DNA of 64,000 nucleotides, from positions 62,001-126,000 of the forward strand of contig JABCZH010000002.1 of the NCBI GenBank assembly GCA_013289795.1. The letters are read 5' to 3'. Positions 45,490 to 54,434 of the stretch are shown here, piece after piece. Numbering within the stretch: the stretch's first letter is position 1; the number at the start of each line of letters is the position of its first letter. A program made the translations under genes and the position numbers. The DNA is from Acidobacteriota bacterium. GTDB taxonomy: Bacteria > Acidobacteriota > Terriglobia > Terriglobales > Acidobacteriaceae. The notes below the pieces were generated by a model. That model saw only the letters and a program-made list of their open reading frames with translations, had not been told where the DNA came from and made no database searches.

Positions 45490-45923
45490 GACTAAAGCGG
45501 CGAATTCCTAGGATTAAGAGTCTTGGCTGAACTTGAAAGTGTAACAGTGCGGATGCGGAAAGCGCCAACCATGTGTATCGCGGTGGGCTACTTTGGATCG
45601 TCACCGCCGCCAAAGAGCCTTATCGCCCAACGAGGAACTCCGCGATACCCGATGTGGCCGCCGGAAGCGTCACGATGTCGAAATATGTCAATGGCCGCGG
45701 CGAGGGCGATACTGTCTGGTACGCGGCGTGGATGGTGTTCCTTCTTGTTGCCAGCCAGGGATAACGCTTTCCCAGAGCAAGGGACATTAGGAACAAAAGC
45801 CAGAAAATAATCGTCGGAGCCCAGCTTCGCCATCGCGGCCTTGACCCACTTGTCATTTACGCTTCCGATGGATCCCGATGGAATTGTACGCCTGCGAAAG
45901 GACGGACGTGTTGTCTCGCACTA
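45490..45923. other. Gene-poor stretch, possible decayed gene
   Basis: More than 430 bases without a convincing gene. On the minus strand two frames carry short protein-like pieces (for example KWVKAAMAKLGSDDYFLAF and, shifted, YPWLATRRNTIHAAYQTVSP), which could be the remains of a frameshifted gene. No family was recognised. Otherwise nothing structured is visible. Confidence 0.35.
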
Positions 45924-45954
45924 GTTATCAGTTCCCGGTTCTCAGTTCTCAGAA
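45924..45954. repeat. Heptad array, CAGTTCT type, downstream of the TPR-GAF gene
   Basis: CAGTTCC, CGGTTCT, CAGTTCT, CAGAAG, ending a few bases before the stop codon of the next gene on the minus strand. Confidence 0.75.
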
Positions 45955-45961
45955 GAGCTGA

Positions 45962-48529
45962 TCAGGCTACGGCTGCGGCTGCGACCGAGGCCGCGAGGAC
46001 CACAACTTTGCCCGCGCCCTGAGCAATGGAAAGGTGGACTGCCTGCTCGGCGCGATTGACGACTTCGGTCACGATATCCACGGGATCGTACTCGGCGCGG
46101 ACTACGGCCTCGGCCAATCCGGCATTGAAGCGGACAGGATCGTCTTTCTCGGGAAGCTTGATTTGGGCGACCAGGCGTTGCAGTTTTTCCGCTGCCAGAA
46201 TGCCTTCTTTCTCGGTAGTTTCACCCAGCACGATGGCGATGCTGGTGGCTTCGTAGCGGAAGGCGAGATCATTCTGCCGAATATTGGCGGCAAACAGCTG
46301 TCCGATTTGCTGCATCAAGGCTTCGATCGCCGCTTCGCCGAATTCTTTCAGCATGGCCGCCTTCTCGCCGAATTGCAGCAGGAGGATTGACAGAGAGGTG
46401 CTCTGCTGGGTGTTGCGACGGGTTTCGGCCATCAGCAGGTCGAGATAAGACGCGCGCTTAAGAAGGCCGGAGCGTTCGTCGGTGACCGAGAGGCTTTTGA
46501 CCAGGCGGCGTAATCCGGCATTGTTCAGTGCGATCAGGATTTGATCGCAGATGGTCTTAAGCACCAGTACGTCGTTGGGGCTCCAGACTTGGGCCGTATT
46601 TTGTGCCAGCAGCAACACTCCGGCGTGTTCAGTCCCATCGGCGAGAGGAAGGATCAGTAGAGAGACGATTCCAAGCTGATCGCAAATGTCCTGAACCGCA
46701 GCCAACTCGGGTGAAGAGCGGGCGCTGGTAATCGCGAGCATACTGCCCTGGCGAATGGCGGCATCATGCGCGACGGAGACAATTTTCTCTAACGCGCTGG
46801 CTTCGGCGGGCTCGGTGCCGGGACTGCAGAATTCTTTTGTGCTGGTGGGACGCTGTCCAGACTTGCGCATGGCGACCACGCAGCGGCCAACCCTCCATTG
46901 CGCGCCGATTTCGTTGGCGGCAGTCGACATCACGGCTTCGGCATTGCTTTGGCGATAAAGTTTGCGAGTGATGTCTGCCACGCGGGCAAAGCCGCTGACA
47001 TCCGCGGCCGACGATTGCGCTGGGACTACAGGGGCTATCACCGGAACCGGCGCAGGGGCCACCGCCGCCGGTTCGGCTCCCGGATAGTGCGGAATCAAAC
47101 CGACGGAGAGATAAAGCTGCTGCAGCGCTGGATTGCGTTCTTCCTCGTGGGGGAAGAGCTGCTGAATACGCTGCAAGCGTTCGAGGGCCTTGGCGCGCAT
47201 GCCGTACTGCACGAGGATTTCCGCTTGCAGCATGAGGTCCTGCAATGCCGCGGCGCCGAGCAACTTTTCTTCGGCGCGCACCGTGCTGGCGGTCGAATCC
47301 GCCATGCTCGTAAAGCGGGACGCAATTACTTTGAAACGGTTTTCGTCAATCTTGCCGCGCAGCATTTCCAGGCGTTTGTTGTGGCCGGGCTCATACGCAT
47401 CAACTTCAGCAGCACGATCCAGCGACTCGGCGGCCTTGTCGTATTTGCCCATGCTGCAATGCAGATCGAACAGCTTGAGTAGCGTCTGGCAGTAGTCGGT
47501 CTCGCGGTTGGAGGAATTGAACTGCTCACTCATGAACTCGAGCATGTCGGCCGAGGGCCGATGGGCGGCGACAATTTCCTGCATCAGGGTGAGAAAGGTG
47601 CGGCGATCGCCCTTGCGGCGCTGGTATTGCTCCAACTTTCGCGCCAGGGAAACAGCGTCAGCGTCCTGGCTGGAGTCGATCAACAGTCCGATAAGTTTCG
47701 CCACATCCTGGGTGCGGGAAGGGTTTTCTTCAAAGAGTTGCCAGATGATGGGCTCGGCATCGCTCAGGCGATTGGCTGCCAGCAGCGCCTTCCCGTAGGT
47801 TTCGCGGATGTCTTGAGCAGCAGAACCGGCATTGACCAGGGGTTCGAGGACAAAGATGGCGGCGCCGACCTGGCCCTGGTCGACCAGGCCTTTGCTGTAG
47901 GCAAGGGCGATGTGCGGGTCGGTGGCGTCTTCGGCGTAGGCGCGCTCAATCCAGGACGCACTGTTGCCGCCGGAGGCCCGTGCCATTTCCGAGATTCTGA
48001 AGAATGCCGCCGCAGCGCCCCTGCCGTCGCCGAGTTCGGAGGACAATTCTCCCAAGCGGATCAGGTTCTTCTCGCTGGAGTCAAGCTTGAGGATTCGCTG
48101 CAAGACGGAGAGTGACTCCTGCTTGCGGCTCTGTTTGCTCAATTCCTCGAAGGCATTCTCGTAAGTCTCCAGCGCGAGCTTGCGATTGTTGTTCTCGAGG
48201 AGTTCCCCGAAGCGGACTTTCTGCTCCCAAGTGGGGTTCACAAAGCGCGCCAGTTTCTTGTAAGTGAGGCTGGCGCGGGTGGCGTCGCCCGCCTGAATCT
48301 GGCGTTCGAACATCGCCCCCAGCAGGCTCACCGCCTCCGGAATGCGCTGCAAGGAAAGGCTGAGATCTGCCGCCATCTGGCAGATACTGTCATTGGTCGG
48401 GTCGGCGGCCAGAATTTGCAGGTACTCTTCCAGAGCGGTGTCGGTCTTCCCCTTCTGGAGAAGCTTTTCGGCGCGCTCTATCCGCTTATTGATTTCGCCC
48501 CGATCCATACGCTTGACGGTATCTGACAT
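45962..48529 (-). CDS. TPR-GAF protein with degenerate GGDEF domain
   Basis: 855 residues. About 1-480 form tetratricopeptide-like helical repeats (KTDTALEEYLQILAADPTND, KYDKAAESLDRAAEVDAYEP), then an Ala/Pro-rich linker, a GAF-like sensor (about 540-690, LLILPLADGTEHAGVLLLAQ) and a GGDEF-like domain. The signature that should read RYGGDEF is RYEATSI (in NDLAFRYEATSIAIVLGE), so diguanylate cyclase activity is unlikely; it may bind a ligand or partner instead. The ATG at 48529 is chosen (MSDTVKRMDRGEINKRIERA); a TTG further upstream is possible. Cytoplasmic. Confidence 0.75.
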   Translation of the reverse strand: MSDTVKRMDRGEINKRIERAEKLLQKGKTDTALEEYLQILAADPTNDSICQMAADLSLSLQRIPEAVSLLGAMFERQIQAGDATRASLTYKKLARFVNPTWEQKVRFGELLENNNRKLALETYENAFEELSKQSRKQESLSVLQRILKLDSSEKNLIRLGELSSELGDGRGAAAAFFRISEMARASGGNSASWIERAYAEDATDPHIALAYSKGLVDQGQVGAAIFVLEPLVNAGSAAQDIRETYGKALLAANRLSDAEPIIWQLFEENPSRTQDVAKLIGLLIDSSQDADAVSLARKLEQYQRRKGDRRTFLTLMQEIVAAHRPSADMLEFMSEQFNSSNRETDYCQTLLKLFDLHCSMGKYDKAAESLDRAAEVDAYEPGHNKRLEMLRGKIDENRFKVIASRFTSMADSTASTVRAEEKLLGAAALQDLMLQAEILVQYGMRAKALERLQRIQQLFPHEEERNPALQQLYLSVGLIPHYPGAEPAAVAPAPVPVIAPVVPAQSSAADVSGFARVADITRKLYRQSNAEAVMSTAANEIGAQWRVGRCVVAMRKSGQRPTSTKEFCSPGTEPAEASALEKIVSVAHDAAIRQGSMLAITSARSSPELAAVQDICDQLGIVSLLILPLADGTEHAGVLLLAQNTAQVWSPNDVLVLKTICDQILIALNNAGLRRLVKSLSVTDERSGLLKRASYLDLLMAETRRNTQQSTSLSILLLQFGEKAAMLKEFGEAAIEALMQQIGQLFAANIRQNDLAFRYEATSIAIVLGETTEKEGILAAEKLQRLVAQIKLPEKDDPVRFNAGLAEAVVRAEYDPVDIVTEVVNRAEQAVHLSIAQGAGKVVVLAASVAAAAVA

Positions 48530-48601
48530 GAGAGCTGGAAGTGCGCGGAGTGACCCCACTGAAATTTTAGGAGGGGGGTGCGGCAAGCGGCAATGAACTA
48601 A

Positions 48602-48632
48602 GGCCGGGCGCGATTACGAAAGTCACCCGGCC
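48602..48632. promoter_or_regulatory. GGCCGGG...CCCGGCC dyad in the divergent intergenic region
   Basis: Perfect 7-base inverted repeat (48602-48608, 48626-48632) between two divergent genes, just upstream of the permease promoter. It could be a regulator site or an RNA hairpin. Confidence 0.35.
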
Positions 48633-48642
48633 GAATAAGTCT

Positions 48643-48670
48643 TTGGCAATACGGAACTTTCTGGTATACG
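48643..48670 (+). promoter_or_regulatory. Promoter of the permease-kynureninase pair
   Basis: TTGGCA (48643-48648), 16 bases, and an extended -10 TGGTATACG (TATACG at 48665-48670). The predicted start is at or within a base or two of the permease ATG (48678), and there is no Shine-Dalgarno sequence: a leaderless mRNA is likely. Confidence 0.55.
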
Positions 48671-48677
48671 TGCCGGA

Positions 48678-50039
48678 ATGACTCAGACCGCAGCAGTCGA
48701 CCCGGAACACGGTCTCCAGCATCAGTTGAGCGCCGGCCAGATGGCAATGGTAGCTGTCGGAGGATCGATCGGCACCGGCCTGTTGTTGGGATCGGCAGCA
48801 GCGATTGAGGTGGCCGGGCCGAGTGTGATTTTGAGTTTTCTGCTTGCCGGCTTCATTAACTGGACCGTAACCATGGCCCTGGGAGAACTTTCCAGTAAGC
48901 ATCCGGCAGCGGGGTCATTTGGCGTCTACGCCGATCTGTATCTCAACCCGTGGGCGGGGTTTGTGTCGCGCGCGGGCTATTGGGCGGCGATTTGTCTTTC
49001 GGTAGGTGCGAGTCTAGTAGCTTCGGCGACCTATATGCGGTATTGGTTTCCGGCGGTTCCACCGTTATTTTGGGTAGCGCTGTTTTCACTTCTTCTGGGG
49101 CTGGTGAACCTACGGAGCGTGCATGAGTATGGGCGCTTCGAGTACTGGTTCTCGATGGTGAAGCTCGCGACCATGCTGGCGTTCATCGCCATCGGCGGAA
49201 CCCTGTTGTTGAGCGGCCACGTAACTCCGCAATACACGACCCACGGCGGTTTTTTCCCCAACGGGCCCGTGGCGTCACTCCTGGCTCTAACTTTTGCTCT
49301 ATACACGTTCGGTGGAGTGGAGATTGTGGCCATCACCACGGGCGAATCGCGTAGCGCGGCCGAAGTTCCGCGGGCGGCGCTCTACACTTTCGGAATTCTT
49401 ACGGTGGTTTATTTGGGCGCGGTGATCGTGTTGGTGGGTGTAATGCCCTGGGACCATGCGGGTGTCTCCGAGAGTCCATTCGTCACGGTGTTTCGCATGG
49501 TCAAGATTCCGGCGGCCAGTGCTTTGTTGAACTTCGTCATTTTGACGGCGGCCCTGTCCGGAGCGAATGCCAATTTATACGCGGGATCGCGCATGTTGTT
49601 TTCGCTGGCGCGGGACGGATGGGCTCCGGCGAAGCTGGGACAGTTGAATACCGCGGGATCTCCGAAGCTGGCGCTGCTGGCTTCTTCCTATGGAATTGTG
49701 GTGGCGCTGGTGGCGGAAACCTGGGTGCCAAAGAACGCGTTTGTGTACATTCTGAGCGCAGCGTTGTTCGGGCTGATGCTGTCGTGGCTGACGTCGCTGG
49801 CGGCGCACGTTTCGTTCCGGCGAAAGGCCACAGAGGAAGAATTGCGTAACCTGCCTATGCGTTCACGACTTGGCATGTGGGGCTCGGCGCTGGGATTCAC
49901 CCTGGTAACGGCGGCGGTCTTGCGTACATGGTGGGATTCGCGCGTCAACCTGTTGAGCGGAGTGGCTTATCTGGCACTGTTTTCCGTGGCTTACGCGGTG
50001 ATGAGAAAGCTGCGAAGACCAAGTACAATAGTTCCGTGA
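48678..50039 (+). CDS. Amino acid permease, APC superfamily
   Basis: 453 residues with twelve membrane segments. TM1 carries VAVGGSIGTGLLLGSAAAIE, the substrate-binding GGSIGTG motif of the amino acid transporter family; FALYTFGGVEIVAITTGESR in TM6 and LSGANANLYAGSRMLFSLAR in TM8 follow. Comparable with aromatic amino acid or GABA permeases. The stop codon overlaps the kynureninase-like gene (GTGA), which suggests the substrate is tryptophan, kynurenine or a related compound; that is inference. No Shine-Dalgarno sequence precedes the ATG. Confidence 0.87.
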   Translation: MTQTAAVDPEHGLQHQLSAGQMAMVAVGGSIGTGLLLGSAAAIEVAGPSVILSFLLAGFINWTVTMALGELSSKHPAAGSFGVYADLYLNPWAGFVSRAGYWAAICLSVGASLVASATYMRYWFPAVPPLFWVALFSLLLGLVNLRSVHEYGRFEYWFSMVKLATMLAFIAIGGTLLLSGHVTPQYTTHGGFFPNGPVASLLALTFALYTFGGVEIVAITTGESRSAAEVPRAALYTFGILTVVYLGAVIVLVGVMPWDHAGVSESPFVTVFRMVKIPAASALLNFVILTAALSGANANLYAGSRMLFSLARDGWAPAKLGQLNTAGSPKLALLASSYGIVVALVAETWVPKNAFVYILSAALFGLMLSWLTSLAAHVSFRRKATEEELRNLPMRSRLGMWGSALGFTLVTAAVLRTWWDSRVNLLSGVAYLALFSVAYAVMRKLRRPSTIVP

Positions 50040-51202
50040 CCGACCACTTGTTGCAATACCGCTCTGAGTTCCCCATCCTGGATCGAACTACTTATCTGAT
50101 CAGCAATTCTCTCGGCGCCATGCCGCGCGGTGTGTATGACGCCATGCAGGGCTACGCCGATACCTGGGCCATGCGCGGGGTGCGCGCCTGGGAGGAGCGG
50201 TGGTGGATGCTGGCAGCAGAGGTGGGCGACGAGATTGGCGTGTTGATGAACGCGCCCAACGGATCGGTCTCCACACATCAGAATGTGACAACTTGTCAGG
50301 CAGTGGTGGCGTCGTGTTTTGACTTTTCCGGGAAGCGCAACAAAGTCGTGTACAGCGACATGAATTTTCCCTCGGTGATGTATTTCTGGGAAGCGCAGCA
50401 GTCGCGGGGCGCGCGCGTACACATGGTGAAGACCGATGACGGCATCACGATACCTCTGCAACGTCTGCTGGATGCGATCGATGAAACCACTCTGCTGGTG
50501 CCGATTTCGCACGTGATCTTCCGCAGCGCTTTCATTCAGGATGCGCGGGCCATCATCGAGAAGGCGCATAAAGTGGGCGCGCTGGTGGTGCTGGATACGT
50601 TTCAGTCGCTCGGAACGGTGCCGGTGGATGTGCAGGCGCTGAACACTGACTTCGCCTGCGGCGGCGTGTTGAAGTGGCTCTGCGGCGGGCCGGGGGTGGG
50701 CTATTTGTATGTGCGGCCGGATTTGGGGAACAAGCTGAAGCCCACATTTACCGGCTGGACCGCGCACGAGAATCCATTTGCATTCGAGATTGGTCCGAAC
50801 CGCTATACCGATCCTCCTTATCGTTTCATGAACGGTACTCCACACATTCCGGCGCTGGAGGCGGCGCGGCCGGGGTTGAAGATCATTGCGGATGCTGGCA
50901 TCGAGCGCATACGTGAGAAATCGAAACGGCAGACCGGGCGGCTGATTGACCTGGCCACCAAGCACGGGTGGCGGGTGAATACGCCCCGCGATGCGGAGCA
51001 GCGCGGCGGGACGGTTTCGATCGATATGCCCGACGCGAAAGAAGTGTGCCGCGAGTTAATTAAGCGGGAAATATTGGTGGATTACCGCCCCAAGGCGGGC
51101 GTACGTATGTCTCCTCACTTCTACAACACGGATGAAGAATTGGAAATTGGGATCGGTGCGGTGGAAGAGATTCTGAAGGAACGGGCCGTGGCAGTGCGGT
51201 AG
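50036..51202 (+). CDS. Kynureninase-like PLP enzyme (aminotransferase class V fold)
   Basis: 388 residues. YLISNSLGAMPRGVYDAMQG near residues 19-38, NGSVSTHQNVTTCQAVVASC and VLDTFQSLGTVPVDVQALNT match the kynureninase pattern; ACGGVLKWLCGGPGVGYLYV holds the PLP lysine. Kynureninase hydrolyses kynurenine to anthranilate and alanine. Other class V enzymes are possible, but size and motifs favour kynureninase. The start GTG overlaps the permease stop by four bases, which fits a catabolic pair with the transporter. Confidence 0.8.
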   Translation: MTDHLLQYRSEFPILDRTTYLISNSLGAMPRGVYDAMQGYADTWAMRGVRAWEERWWMLAAEVGDEIGVLMNAPNGSVSTHQNVTTCQAVVASCFDFSGKRNKVVYSDMNFPSVMYFWEAQQSRGARVHMVKTDDGITIPLQRLLDAIDETTLLVPISHVIFRSAFIQDARAIIEKAHKVGALVVLDTFQSLGTVPVDVQALNTDFACGGVLKWLCGGPGVGYLYVRPDLGNKLKPTFTGWTAHENPFAFEIGPNRYTDPPYRFMNGTPHIPALEAARPGLKIIADAGIERIREKSKRQTGRLIDLATKHGWRVNTPRDAEQRGGTVSIDMPDAKEVCRELIKREILVDYRPKAGVRMSPHFYNTDEELEIGIGAVEEILKERAVAVR

Positions 51203-51215
51203 GTTGAAAGCACTC

Positions 51216-51239
51216 GGAGACGTAGGAGGCTACGTCTCC
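51216..51239. repeat. Perfect palindrome after kynU-like gene
   Basis: GGAGACGTAG (51216-51225), loop GAGG, CTACGTCTCC (51230-51239): a 10-base perfect stem. No T-run follows. It may be a dispersed palindrome, a stem with a role in 3' end stability, or a protein site. Confidence 0.65.
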
Positions 51240-51361
51240 AGGGCAGACGGTATCGGCCCCATCCCATTACCAACGTAAGTCTTCTCAGTCGTTTCCTGCT
51301 GCCTTACCACGACATATCCCCGTACACTCGGCCCGATGCGTTCTGTTGGGTCATAAATGCG

Positions 51362-52447
51362 ATGTTTCTTCTGGCTTTCATCTTGATGCGGCATCAATCT
51401 GCACCTTGGTTGTGGCCTGTGCTGGGGGCGGCCGCTGGAGTGTGCCTGTTCTACCGAGGCTTTCAGTTGCTGCAGCGGAAGCGTCTGATCATGAACACGC
51501 CGTCGTCGAAGATTCGCAGCGCGGCCATGGGACTGGTGGAAGTCTGCGGATTGGCGACCGGCCCCTACACACTGACCGCACCTATCACCGGAGTTCCGTG
51601 CTACTACTACCGCACCATGGTTTGGCAGTGGAAACAGCAGGGCAAGAACAGTGCGTGGGTAAAAGAAGCGGACGAGAGCCTGCATGTGCCTTTCTATCTG
51701 GATGACGGTACGGCGCGCGTGCTGGTCAATCCGCAAGGGGCGGAACTGGACATCCACCGCGACTTCAAGGAGGAATTCAGTCATTCGCTATTCTCCAGCA
51801 GCCTGGAGATTCCGGGGAACGTTACCGGCTTCCTGACCGCCCACGGAGTCGACACCAGCGCCAAAGTTAAGATCGAGGAGTATTGCATCAAGCCCAAGAA
51901 CGCGCTGTTCATTCTGGGAACACTGGCAAGTAATCCCGGAATCGAAGTGAGTGCGGTGCCGGTACGCAGTTCGCGAGGGATTGAACAGGTGCGCTCATTC
52001 AGCCTGGGTTCGATTTTGTCATTCTCTGGGGCAACAGCCTTTAGCAGCCAAGAGAACGTTACGCCGCCGGAATCGCTTCAGGACCCAAAGACGGCGGTCC
52101 TGGATCCGGCACACCAAGCGAGAATCGCCGATGCACTCACCAAAGCGGGCATCACTAGTCCCGCGGCCTGGGCGGCAGCAGGAATTAGACAAACGCACAC
52201 CACTGCAGTCGCGGTAACCAGCGCAGGAGGTGCGGCTGCGGCCGCCGCTGCTCCGGAGCAGTTCGATCTACATCCCTCCACTGTGCTGATGAAAGGCGCG
52301 CATAGCCCGGCGTTCTTTATTTCGTGGCGGAGCCAGCGCGACGTGGTGAACTCCCTGGCATGGAAATCGGCATTGATGATTTGGGGTGGGCCTGCGCTGA
52401 CCCTGGTATGCGCTTACATTTTGGCCACCGAATTCGGCTGGTGGTAA
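51362..52447 (+). CDS. GIDE-domain membrane protein
   Basis: 361 residues. A membrane segment is near the N-terminus (PWLWPVLGAAAGVCLFYRGF) and another at the C-terminus (LMIWGGPALTLVCAYILATE). Between them is a GIDE-like domain (GLATGPYTLTAPITGVPCYY, YRTMVWQWKQQGKNS, VPFYLDDGTARVLVNPQGAE), named for human MUL1-type E3 ligases; bacterial members lack the RING and their role is unknown. It is next to lemA, with which GIDE proteins are often encoded, and the two may form one membrane complex. Confidence 0.75.
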   Translation: MFLLAFILMRHQSAPWLWPVLGAAAGVCLFYRGFQLLQRKRLIMNTPSSKIRSAAMGLVEVCGLATGPYTLTAPITGVPCYYYRTMVWQWKQQGKNSAWVKEADESLHVPFYLDDGTARVLVNPQGAELDIHRDFKEEFSHSLFSSSLEIPGNVTGFLTAHGVDTSAKVKIEEYCIKPKNALFILGTLASNPGIEVSAVPVRSSRGIEQVRSFSLGSILSFSGATAFSSQENVTPPESLQDPKTAVLDPAHQARIADALTKAGITSPAAWAAAGIRQTHTTAVAVTSAGGAAAAAAAPEQFDLHPSTVLMKGAHSPAFFISWRSQRDVVNSLAWKSALMIWGGPALTLVCAYILATEFGWW

Positions 52448-52469
52448 TGAACGAAAAAGAGAGCACAAG

Positions 52470-53039
52470 ATGAACAACATCCTTTCGTTGGCTTTTCTGT
52501 TTGCGCTCGTCGGCCTGGCGGTTTATGTGGTCATGATCTTCAACGGCCTAATCGCCGTGAAAAACGATGTGGCCAAGGCCTGGGCAAATATTGACATCCT
52601 GCTGAAGCAGCGTCATGACGAACTACCCAACCTGGTGGAAGTGTGCAAAGGGTACATGAACCATGAGCGCGAGACGCTGGAGAAGGTGACCCAGGCGCGC
52701 AGCCAGTATCAGCAGGCGGTTTCAGTGGACCAGAAGGCGCAAGCGGACCAGGGCACAACCTCGGCGTTGCGCAGTCTTTTTGCCGTGGCGGAGAACTATC
52801 CGCAACTGAAAGCGAATGACAATTTCTTGAAGCTGCAAAACCGGATCACCGAACTGGAAAGCGAAATCGCCGACCGGCGGGAGTTTTACAACGATTCGGT
52901 CAACACCTTCAACGTCCGCATTCAGCAGGTGCCGGACACGTTTATTGCGGCTTTCATGAACGCCCGGCCGCAACCCATGTTTAAGGTGGAGGACGCCGAC
53001 AGAGCGGAAGTAAAGCTGAGCTTTGGAGCGGCGGGATAG
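52470..53039 (+). CDS. LemA-family protein
   Basis: 189 residues with one N-terminal membrane segment (LAFLFALVGLAVYVVMIFNG) and a helical soluble domain. The family block KNDVAKAWANIDILLKQRHD, ELPNLVEVCKGYMNHERETL and FFAVAENYPQLKANDNF-like part is intact, followed by SEIADRREFYNDSVNTFNVR. LemA proteins are of unknown function, in part linked to cell envelope stress. 22 bases after the GIDE gene, so probably co-transcribed. Confidence 0.9.
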   Translation: MNNILSLAFLFALVGLAVYVVMIFNGLIAVKNDVAKAWANIDILLKQRHDELPNLVEVCKGYMNHERETLEKVTQARSQYQQAVSVDQKAQADQGTTSALRSLFAVAENYPQLKANDNFLKLQNRITELESEIADRREFYNDSVNTFNVRIQQVPDTFIAAFMNARPQPMFKVEDADRAEVKLSFGAAG

Positions 53040-53140
53040 AAGAATCCTCGCCAGTGGCACGAGGAGGGATGTTCGCACCTGCAACTTTTGGAGCATCAGC
53101 CTTCTCACCTCCGTAACCGCCGCGACCCGAATTTCTCAAT

Positions 53141-53146
53141 TAGAAT
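53141..53146 (+). promoter_or_regulatory. Candidate -10 element of a leaderless gene
   Basis: TAGAAT seven bases before the GTG at 53153; no clear -35 and no Shine-Dalgarno sequence. Fits a leaderless mRNA. Confidence 0.3.
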
Positions 53147-53152
53147 TGCCCC

Positions 53153-53923
53153 GTGGCTGACTCGGTCCGCATCGGCGTTTTGGGAGACTTCGATCCGAAG
53201 TCTCCGACGCTGCCGGCGATTGATAAATCGCTGCAGCATGCCGCGGCCAAGGTGGGCACGACCGTCGAACCAACCTGGCTGGCCACGCCTTCGCTGCTCG
53301 AACCCAACATCGAAAAAACGCTGGAGAAATTTGACGGCATCTGGGCGGCGCCGGGCAGTCCCTACAAGAGTTTCGACGGCATGTTGAAGGGAATCGAGTT
53401 TGCACGACGACGGGACTGGCCATTTCTGGGTACGTGCGGTGGGTTTCAATATGCGCTGATCGAGTGTGCCCGCAATGTGCTGGGCATCAAAGACGCAGAC
53501 TCAGCAGAGAACAACTCCGGATCGAAGAACATTGTCATTTATCCGGTGACGTGTGCGGTAGCGAAGCGGGCCAAGGACGCTCCGAAGCTTTCCGGCGAGA
53601 TACCTGAGATACGTCTGCGCCCAGGATCATATCTCCGTTCCTTCTACACCCAGGATGTGGTTGCCGAGGAATTCTTCTGCAATTTTGAGGTGAATCCCGA
53701 GTACGAATGGGCGGCCATGGAAGCCGGTTTCCCGGTGTCGGCGCGCGGCTCAAAGGGCGAGATTCGGGCCATCGAATCGCCTACACATCGTTTTTACATC
53801 GCGACCCTGTATCAACCGCAGCTTTCATCAAAGGCCAAGAAACCACATCCTCTGGTGATGGCATTTGTTCAAGCAGCTGCCGATTGGGGACGAAAGAAGC
53901 TGGACGACAGCGTGCTGGAGTAG
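53153..53923 (+). CDS. PyrG-type class I glutamine amidotransferase domain protein
   Basis: 256 residues resembling only the C-terminal glutaminase half of CTP synthase. The oxyanion-type stretch is GIWAAPGSPYKSFDGMLKGI, the nucleophile elbow WPFLGTCGGFQYALIECARN has a cysteine at about residue 104, and RFYIATLYQPQLSSKAKKPH supplies the catalytic histidine-like end. The family is described as CTP synthase C-terminal region-related, and in some organisms has selenocysteine; here the codon is TGC. The synthase domain is absent, so the acceptor of any ammonia is unknown. Start is GTG; no Shine-Dalgarno sequence. Confidence 0.72.
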   Translation: MADSVRIGVLGDFDPKSPTLPAIDKSLQHAAAKVGTTVEPTWLATPSLLEPNIEKTLEKFDGIWAAPGSPYKSFDGMLKGIEFARRRDWPFLGTCGGFQYALIECARNVLGIKDADSAENNSGSKNIVIYPVTCAVAKRAKDAPKLSGEIPEIRLRPGSYLRSFYTQDVVAEEFFCNFEVNPEYEWAAMEAGFPVSARGSKGEIRAIESPTHRFYIATLYQPQLSSKAKKPHPLVMAFVQAAADWGRKKLDDSVLE

Positions 53924-53936
53924 GTTGGCCTCGATG

Positions 53937-54383
53937 TCAGACTGCGATCAGTTCGAAGGCGGGATAGCTCTCCACCAGTTCCCTGAAAGATTCGACGGGC
54001 GAGCCCGCCGCCACGGGAAAATAGCGCTGGACTTCCTTTTTGAAGCGATCTAGATAGGCTTTCAAGATGGCAGGCTTGTCGGCATCCGGAAGGGGTCGCA
54101 AACGAAACCTTTGCCGGACGCTTCCCTTCCTCAGCGTGACTTCTCCGGCGGCTTCGGCGTTGCGTACCCATTGCGTGCGCCCGCGCGGAGCCACCAGGAA
54201 ACGCTTGCCATCCAGTTCCAGGAGATTGACGGGCATTGAGTAGGTTTTCCCACTCTTACGGCCCTTTACCTGAAGCAGGTAGTTGTAGGAAAAACCCAGC
54301 CCCCTGCCCACCAAGAATCCAAATACACGATTGAAGATGCGTTCGATGGCAGTGGGTGGGCGAAAGATCGGCACGGTGGACAT
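53937..54383 (-). CDS. Deazaflavin (F420)-dependent nitroreductase-family protein
   Basis: 148 residues of the split-barrel DUF385/Ddn type. LQVKGRKSGKTYSMPVNLLE and GKRFLVAPRGRTQWVRNAEA are the F420-binding-like signature blocks; the remainder is normal for the family. In mycobacteria such proteins reduce nitroimidazoles or quinones. Use of F420 or another flavin in this organism is not shown. 13 bases separate its stop from the end of the amidotransferase gene on the other strand. Confidence 0.78.
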   Translation of the reverse strand: MSTVPIFRPPTAIERIFNRVFGFLVGRGLGFSYNYLLQVKGRKSGKTYSMPVNLLELDGKRFLVAPRGRTQWVRNAEAAGEVTLRKGSVRQRFRLRPLPDADKPAILKAYLDRFKKEVQRYFPVAAGSPVESFRELVESYPAFELIAV

Positions 54384-54434
54384 GATGAGTCATAATTGTA
54401 AGGCTCACCGACGTAACAATGCAGTCAGACTTTC

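Noticed and set aside
51216-51239. Intrinsic terminator after the kynureninase-like gene
   Set aside because: The stem is perfect but is followed by AGGGCAG rather than a T-run; listed as a palindrome instead.
53450-53470. Selenocysteine in the PyrG-type amidotransferase
   Set aside because: Some relatives are annotated as selenoproteins, but the nucleophile codon here is TGC and no in-frame TGA or SECIS-like need is seen.
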